Source: an uncultured Novosphingobium sp.
GTDB lineage: Bacteria; Pseudomonadota; Alphaproteobacteria; Sphingomonadales; Sphingomonadaceae
Length of the DNA: 18,020 nucleotides
Assembly (NCBI GenBank): GCA_937996535.1
Contig: CALKVF010000002.1
Location: forward strand, 1-18,020
Direction of reading: 5' to 3'
The notes below the pieces were generated by a model. That model worked only from the letters and a program-made list of their open reading frames with translations. It ran no database searches and was not told where the DNA came from. Below are positions 13,671-18,020 of the stretch, piece after piece (position 1 is the stretch's first letter; every line of letters starts with the position of its first letter). The translations under genes and the position numbers were made by a program.

Positions 13671-14246
13671 ATGGGCAAGTTTTTTGGTAACCTGAACCTG
13701 GTGGTCATCACCGGTCTTGTCGCCGCCATCGGCGTGATGCTGTGCTACGGCGAAGTCGCTCCGGTCAACGTCAACAACGTGTTCCACTGGCTGCACGTCT
13801 TCTTCGGCATCCTCTGGATCGGCCTGCTCTATTACCTGAACTTCGTGCAGGTTCCGACCATGCCGTCGATCCCCGCCGAACAGAAGGGCGCAATCACCGG
13901 GCACATCGCTCCCAAGGTGTTCTTCTACTTCCGCTACGCCGCGCTGCTGACCGTTGTCACCGGCCTGGTGATCGCGATCGAAGCTGGTTACGCCCACCGC
14001 GCGATGACCTTCGCCGGCGCCACCCGCGCTGAAAACATGATCGGCCTCGGCATGTGGCTGGCCCTCATCATGGCGTTCAACGTGTGGTTCATCATCTGGC
14101 CGGCCCAGAAGAAGATCCTCGGCATCGTCGAAGCCTCGGCTGAAGAAAAGGCGGCTGTCGCGCCGCGTGCGCTCTATGCCAGCCGCACCAACCTGCTGCT
14201 GTCGCTGCCGATGCTCTACTGCATGGCGAGCGCGAACCTCAGCTAA
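13671..14246 (+). CDS. PuuD-like membrane protein (urate oxidase N-terminal domain family)
   Basis: A 191-residue inner-membrane protein with about five hydrophobic helices (near 8-25, 37-57, 82-104, 123-145 and 172-189). HWLHVFFGILWIGLLYYLNFVQVP (key part HVFFGILWIGLLYY, from His42) and a later WPAQKKILG resemble the membrane domain of PuuD, a urate hydroxylase. PuuD also has a C-terminal cytochrome c domain; here there is none, and no CxxCH occurs. His39, His42, His78 and His109 are candidate haem ligands. No purine-degradation gene is nearby, so urate oxidation is doubtful. Strong signals surround it (promoter, 5' stem, GGGGGAAG site, terminator) and codon choice looks strongly biased toward C-ending codons, suggesting high expression as a single-gene unit. 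Function is unknown. Confidence 0.85.
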   Translation: MGKFFGNLNLVVITGLVAAIGVMLCYGEVAPVNVNNVFHWLHVFFGILWIGLLYYLNFVQVPTMPSIPAEQKGAITGHIAPKVFFYFRYAALLTVVTGLVIAIEAGYAHRAMTFAGATRAENMIGLGMWLALIMAFNVWFIIWPAQKKILGIVEASAEEKAAVAPRALYASRTNLLLSLPMLYCMASANLS

Positions 14247-14270
14247 ACGCTGGGCTTACCGCCAAGACAG

Positions 14271-14307
14271 GCGCGGCGCTCCACCCGGGGCGCCGCGCTT
14301 TTCTTTT
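14271..14307 (+). terminator. Rho-independent terminator of the PuuD-like gene
   Basis: GCGCGGCGCT (14271-14280) pairs with GGCGCCGCGC (14289-14298) over ten positions (nine Watson-Crick and one G-U) around an eight-base loop, and is followed at once by TTTTCTTTT (14299-14307). It begins 24 bases after the stop codon. This is the only textbook intrinsic terminator in the window. Confidence 0.9.
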
Positions 14308-14334
14308 GCCCCAAGCGCCGCTACCCCGGCGGCC

Positions 14335-15477
14335 ATGACCGCACAGATCGATCCCTTTCACGCCATCGCCGTTTCCGCGCTGGCCCACCGCATGAAGGCC
14401 GAAGGCCGCAGCGTGATCCACATGGAGTTCGGCCAGCCTTCGACCGGCGCCCCGGCCAAGGCGATCGAACGCGCCCACGCCGTGCTCGCCGCTGATCCGA
14501 TGGGCTACTGGGAAAGCCCCGAACTGAAAGCGCGGATCTGCCGTCACTATGCCGAGCGCCACGGGGTGGAGGTGACGCCCGCGCAGGTGCTGCTGACCTG
14601 CGGAGCATCGCCCGCGCTGGTCCTTGCGCTCAACATGAGCTTTGCCCCCGGGGCGCGGGTGGCGATCGCCCGGCCCGGCTATGTCGCCTATCGCAACACG
14701 CTGAAGGCGCTGCATCTCGAACCGGTCGAACTGCCCTGTGGCGAGGCCGAGCGGTTCCAGCTCACCGCAGCCGCGCTCGCCGCGCTGGAGCCGGCACCCG
14801 ATGGCGTGATCATCGCCAGCCCCGCCAATCCCACCGGCACGATCATCCCGCGCGAGGAACTGCACGCCATCGCGCAGGTCTGCGCCCGGCGCGGGATCAA
14901 GATCATCTCGGACGAGATCTATCACGGGATCAGCTACGATCTGCCCACCCCCTCGATGCTTGAGGAAAGCGCCGAGGCGCTGATCGTCAACAGCTTCTCC
15001 AAGTATTTCAGCATGGCAGGCTGGCGGCTGGGCTGGCTGGTCGTGCCGGCGGGTGAGATCGGCGCGGCGCGGGCGCGCATGGGCAACCTGTTCCTGACCC
15101 CGCCCTCGCTCTCGCAGCACGCCGGGCTGGTGGCGATGGACTGCGCCGAGGAACTTGAAGGCCATATCGCAACCTATGCCCGCAACCGCGACCTGCTGCT
15201 GGCGGCCTTGCCGGAAATGGGCTTGGGCCGGATCGCGCCGCCTGACGGGGCGTTCTACATCTATGCCGACGTTTCGGCCTTCACCGATGACAGCCTGGGC
15301 TTCTGCACCGCACTGCTGGAGGCGACCGGCGTGGCGACCGCGCCCGGGATCGATTTCGACCCGGTCGAAGGCCACCACTTCGTGCGGTTCAGCTTTGCCG
15401 TATCGACCCCGGAAATCGAGGAAGCGATACGCCGGATCAGGCCGTGGCTTGCCGCCTACAAAGCGGCCAAGAGCTAG
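14335..15477 (+). CDS. Class I/II pyridoxal-phosphate aminotransferase
   Basis: A 380-residue fold-type I aminotransferase. The PLP lysine is Lys223 in NSFSKYFSMAGWRLGW. NPTGT (Asn165), SDEIYHGISYD (Asp193) and a C-terminal VRFSFA, whose Arg would bind the substrate carboxylate, complete the active site. EFGQPSTGAP near the N-terminus and ARPGYVAYRN near 112 are also typical. Substrate is not clear; aspartate, aromatic or alanine-type donors are possible, and no pathway neighbours help. The frame is open upstream to 14167, across the terminator, but the ATG at 14335 gives the family N-terminus. GCTACCCC lies seven bases before it, so a leaderless start is possible, with a poor T-rich -35 that overlaps the terminator T-run. 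Its TAG overlaps the kup stop on the other strand. Confidence 0.9.
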   Translation: MTAQIDPFHAIAVSALAHRMKAEGRSVIHMEFGQPSTGAPAKAIERAHAVLAADPMGYWESPELKARICRHYAERHGVEVTPAQVLLTCGASPALVLALNMSFAPGARVAIARPGYVAYRNTLKALHLEPVELPCGEAERFQLTAAALAALEPAPDGVIIASPANPTGTIIPREELHAIAQVCARRGIKIISDEIYHGISYDLPTPSMLEESAEALIVNSFSKYFSMAGWRLGWLVVPAGEIGAARARMGNLFLTPPSLSQHAGLVAMDCAEELEGHIATYARNRDLLLAALPEMGLGRIAPPDGAFYIYADVSAFTDDSLGFCTALLEATGVATAPGIDFDPVEGHHFVRFSFAVSTPEIEEAIRRIRPWLAAYKAAKS

Positions 15478-17417
15478 ATCTCGACCTGGCTGCCCAGTTC
15501 GACCACGCGGTTGGTCGGCAGACGGAAGAACTCCATCGCGCTGGCGGCATTGCGCAGCATCCACGCGAACAGCTTTTCGCGCCAGATCGCCATGCCCGGC
15601 TTGGACGAGGCGATCAGCGTCTGCCGGCTGAGGAAGAAGCTGGTCTTCATCATCTCGAACGGCGCGCCGCAGACCGAGACTGATTGCAGGGCGCCCGGAA
15701 CATCGGTTTCCTCAAGGAAGCCGAACTTGAGCGTCACCCGGTAGAACCCCTGCCCCAAATCCTTGCTGGTCACCCGAACCGCCGGATCGACATAGGGCAC
15801 GTCCTGGATCGCGATGGTCAGGATCACCACGCGTTCGTGCAGCACCTTGTTGTGCTTGATGTTGTGGAGCAGCGCCGAAGGCACGCCCGAATTGGTGCTG
15901 GCCATGAAGATCGCCGTGCCGGGCACCCGGGTTGCGCTCGAATGGGCGCTCTTGGCGAAGATTTCCATCGGGATCGCGTCTTCAGCCATCGACTGGCGCA
16001 TCAGCGCCCGACCGCGCGACCAGGTGGTCAGCAGCGTGAAGATCGCCAGCCCCATCGCCAGCGGCACCCAGCCGCCATCGGGGATCTTGGTGAAGTTGGC
16101 CGAGAGATAGGCCGCATCGAGCACGAAGAACAGCGCCAGCAGCGGCATCGACAGCCACGAACGCCACTTCCACATCTGGAACAGCACCACGGCCAGCAGC
16201 ACGTTATCGATCGCCATCGCGCCGGTCACCGCGATGCCGTAGGCGGCGGTGAGGTTCGAGGACTTCTGGAACATCAGCACCAGCACGATCACCGCGATCA
16301 TCAGCGCGGTGTTGATCACCGGGATGTAGATCTGCCCGGCGTTGACGCTGGTGTACTTGATCGACATGCGCGGAATGAAGCCGAGCTGGATCGCCTGCTG
16401 GGTGACCGAAAAGGCCCCGGTAATCACCGCCTGCGAGGCGATCACCGCCGCCGCGCTGGCAATGATCAGCAGCGGCCACTGGAACCAGTCCGGCGCGAGG
16501 AAGTAGAACGGGCTCGCCAGGGCATCGGGATTGCGCGACAGCAGCGCCGCTTGGCCCAGGTAGTTGCAGACCAGCGCGGGCAGCACGATGAACAGCCACG
16601 ACACCCGGATCGGCGAACGGCCGAAATGGCCCATGTCGGCATAGAGCGCCTCGGCCCCGGTCACGGCCAGCACGGCCGAACCCATCGCCAGGAAGCCGCG
16701 GAACGGATCGGCCAGGAACATGTTGACCGCATGGTGCGGGCTCAATGCCCAGATCACGCCGGGGGTCTGGATCACGCTGAGCACGCCGAGCGTGGCGATG
16801 ACCGAGAAATAGGCCAGCATGATCGGGCCGAACAGCCGCGCGACCTTGGCCGTGCCGCGGCTCTGAATCATGAACAGGAACACGAGGATGCCGACCACCA
16901 TCGGCACCACCCAGCGTCCCATCGCGGGGTTATAGACCGCCACACCCTCGATCGCACCGAGCACCGACACCGCCGGGGTAATCATCGAATCGCCGTAAAA
17001 CAGCGCGGTCGCGAACACACCCAGCAGTACGATCCCCGAGGACCACGACTTGCCCGAGATGTTCGAATTGATCAGCGCGAGCAGCGCCAGGCTACCGCCT
17101 TCGCCCTTGTTGTCGGCGCGCATGATGATCGAGACGTATTTCAGCGTCACGATCACCATCATCGACCAAAACATCAGGCTGATGATCCCGAACAGGTGCA
17201 ACTGATCGAGCGGCAGGCGGTGGTGCCCGGCGAAGGTATCGCGCATCGCGTAAAGCGGGCTGGTCCCGATGTCGCCAAAGACAACACCGATCGCGCCGAC
17301 GGCCAGCGCAAGCTTGCCGCCATGATGATGGCCGTGATCGTGGCTCAGCAGGGAGTTGGCCTGCTCTTCGTGCGACACGGCATGGACCGCTGCACCTTCA
17401 CCAACTTTTTCGCTCAT
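15474..17417 (-). CDS. kup: Low-affinity potassium transporter Kup
   Basis: A 647-residue inner-membrane potassium uptake protein of the KUP family, thought to act by proton symport. The family signature GDIGTSPLYA is at residues 48-57, after KLALAVGAIGVVF. About 12 hydrophobic helices follow up to about residue 450. A cytoplasmic C-terminal domain contains VPGTAIFMAS and HNIKHNKVLHERVVILT, both typical. The N-terminus is unusual in a His-rich cluster, SHDHGHHHGGK (about 25-35), just before the first helix. The start at 17417 lies downstream of a promoter-like pair, with CAGGGGCG a little upstream. The stop TAG is formed by the same CTAG that ends the aminotransferase on the other strand. Confidence 0.96.
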   Translation of the reverse strand: MSEKVGEGAAVHAVSHEEQANSLLSHDHGHHHGGKLALAVGAIGVVFGDIGTSPLYAMRDTFAGHHRLPLDQLHLFGIISLMFWSMMVIVTLKYVSIIMRADNKGEGGSLALLALINSNISGKSWSSGIVLLGVFATALFYGDSMITPAVSVLGAIEGVAVYNPAMGRWVVPMVVGILVFLFMIQSRGTAKVARLFGPIMLAYFSVIATLGVLSVIQTPGVIWALSPHHAVNMFLADPFRGFLAMGSAVLAVTGAEALYADMGHFGRSPIRVSWLFIVLPALVCNYLGQAALLSRNPDALASPFYFLAPDWFQWPLLIIASAAAVIASQAVITGAFSVTQQAIQLGFIPRMSIKYTSVNAGQIYIPVINTALMIAVIVLVLMFQKSSNLTAAYGIAVTGAMAIDNVLLAVVLFQMWKWRSWLSMPLLALFFVLDAAYLSANFTKIPDGGWVPLAMGLAIFTLLTTWSRGRALMRQSMAEDAIPMEIFAKSAHSSATRVPGTAIFMASTNSGVPSALLHNIKHNKVLHERVVILTIAIQDVPYVDPAVRVTSKDLGQGFYRVTLKFGFLEETDVPGALQSVSVCGAPFEMMKTSFFLSRQTLIASSKPGMAIWREKLFAWMLRNAASAMEFFRLPTNRVVELGSQVEI

Positions 17418-17456
17418 GCGGCAACGCGCCCCTGGATGCCTGATAAATTCCTGATC

Positions 17457-17485
17457 CGCCTAGCAGTATGCCCCTGCCCCGGCAA
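17457..17485 (-). promoter_or_regulatory. Candidate kup promoter
   Basis: On the minus strand TTGCCG (complement of 17480-17485) and TAGGCG (complement of 17457-17462, within GCTAGGCG) are 17 bases apart, in the same TTGnnn ... GCTA style as other promoters here. The expected start near 17450 gives a leader of about 33 bases. The -35 begins inside the gap next to the upstream gene's stop, so kup probably has its own transcript. Confidence 0.4.
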
Positions 17486-17490
17486 CTTCG

Positions 17491-18020
17491 CTATTGCGTG
17501 CCCGGCCCCTGCTGGCGGGCGATGAATGCGTCAAGATCGGCCAGCCGCTTGGCAAGGTCTGCGCGCCACGGGGCCTGCGCCGGCGAACGCGCCAGCAATT
17601 CGGCCCAGACGGCGCGCCCTTCGGCCAGCCGCCCGCTTTGCGCCAGCGCCAGCCCCATGAAGAACGGCGGGCCGGGATGCTGCGGATCAGCCATTGCCGC
17701 ACGGCGATAAGCGTAGAGCGCAGCAGGAGAGAGGTTGCCCTCGGCATGGGCGACCAGATTGTTGGCCAGCGCAAGCCAGGCATCGGCATTGCCGGGATCC
17801 TTCTCGACCGTGCCGAGCACCACGCCGGCAGCTTCGGCAAACTGGCCGTTGCGCGAAAAGGCATCGGCAACCACCGTCCAGCGGTCCGCCGGGGCAACAT
17901 TGCCGCTGTCGAGCGCCTTGCGCGCCGCGACCAGCGCTGCGCCCGAGGCCTGAGGGCGCTCAGCCGCTTCCTTGGGCGCGCCGGGCTGGGCCGGGCTTGC
18001 CTGCCAGGCAAAGCCCGCCA
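17491..18020 (-). CDS. TPR protein, CcmI/CycH-like cytochrome c biogenesis factor (C-terminal part)
   Basis: The frame is open from the right window edge to a TAG at 17491, giving about 176 residues of a longer protein whose start lies beyond 18020. The visible part begins with AGFAWQASPAQPGAPK, like the region just after the membrane anchor in CcmI-type proteins. A Pro/Ala linker then leads to TPR-like helical repeats (RWTVVADAFSRNGQFAEAAGVVLGTVEKDPGNADAWLALANNL, then AALYAYRRAAMADPQHPGPPFFMGLALAQSGRLAEGRAVWAEL). The protein ends in ADLAKRLADLDAFIARQQGPGTQ. CcmI binds apocytochrome c in the periplasm and delivers it for haem ligation. Assignment rests on architecture only; another periplasmic TPR protein is possible. 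A GTG at 17874 lies inside this frame but is unlikely to be the true start. Confidence 0.7.
   Translation of the reverse strand, partial: AGFAWQASPAQPGAPKEAAERPQASGAALVAARKALDSGNVAPADRWTVVADAFSRNGQFAEAAGVVLGTVEKDPGNADAWLALANNLVAHAEGNLSPAALYAYRRAAMADPQHPGPPFFMGLALAQSGRLAEGRAVWAELLARSPAQAPWRADLAKRLADLDAFIARQQGPGTQ

Noticed and set aside
15684..17525. Plus-strand frame of more than 600 codons opposite kup
   Set aside because: It is a His/Arg/Gln-rich product of reading the complement of hydrophobic Kup codons. Kup is complete on the other strand.
17491..17874. A short free-standing gene starting at GTG 17874
   Set aside because: The same frame continues open and protein-like (TPR and linker sequence) to the window edge, so the GTG is internal.
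1..18020. Mobile elements, CRISPR arrays, toxin-antitoxin or defence genes, tRNA or rRNA genes
   Set aside because: No transposase, integrase, repeat array, restriction or toxin motif, and no cloverleaf or rRNA-like sequence was seen. Gene content is core chromosomal.

Overview
The window is GC-rich chromosomal DNA from an alphaproteobacterium, most probably a member of the Sphingomonadales (Sphingomonas/Novosphingobium/Erythrobacter-like). The assignment rests on protein character and on the chain dapF-mtaB-ftsY-yciB, which is typical of alphaproteobacteria; no database search was possible. I count 16 protein genes, two of them cut by the window edges. They are densely packed, and no gene-free stretch exceeds 150 bases. 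I see no tRNA, rRNA, CRISPR array, insertion sequence, prophage or attachment site.

Layout, left to right. Positions 1-421 (minus) hold the start of aspS, divergent from rnd (RNase D), whose stop overlaps the start of an OxyR-type peroxide sensor. pgsA (minus, phosphatidylglycerophosphate synthase) follows, divergent from an MFS transporter of the LplT lysophospholipid-flippase type. A 63-residue membrane peptide (minus) meets the transporter gene tail to tail. Next come a thiamine-diphosphate enzyme of unknown substrate, an EVE-domain protein (minus), a 2-oxoglutarate/Fe(II) dioxygenase and a membrane GGDEF-EAL cyclic-di-GMP protein. The tight operon dapF-mtaB-ftsY-yciB (10001-13561) has junctions overlapping by 1 to 4 bases. 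It is followed by a single-gene unit for a PuuD-like five-helix membrane protein with its own promoter, 5' hairpin, strong ribosome site and textbook terminator. The right end carries a class I/II aminotransferase, the potassium transporter kup (minus) and the C-terminal part of a CcmI-like TPR protein (minus).

Themes. Most genes are housekeeping: translation (aspS), RNA decay (rnd), tRNA modification (mtaB), membrane targeting (ftsY), lysine and peptidoglycan precursor synthesis (dapF), phospholipid synthesis (pgsA), potassium uptake (kup) and cytochrome c assembly (ccmI-like). oxyR and the GGDEF-EAL gene add stress and second-messenger signalling. Several intergenic gaps hold promoter-like pairs of the alphaproteobacterial kind (TTGnnn ... 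GCTA). At pgsA, the ThDP-enzyme gene and dapF the -10 element lies only 6-8 bases before the start codon and no ribosome site is visible, which suggests leaderless mRNAs.

I found no new multi-gene system. The points most worth checking are the PuuD-like gene with strong expression signals and no catalytic partner domain, the symmetrical hairpins at tail-to-tail stop codons, a 25-base inverted repeat between the EVE and dioxygenase genes, the GGDEF-EML protein without an inhibitory site, the ThDP enzyme of unknown substrate, and the non-discriminating signature of AspRS.
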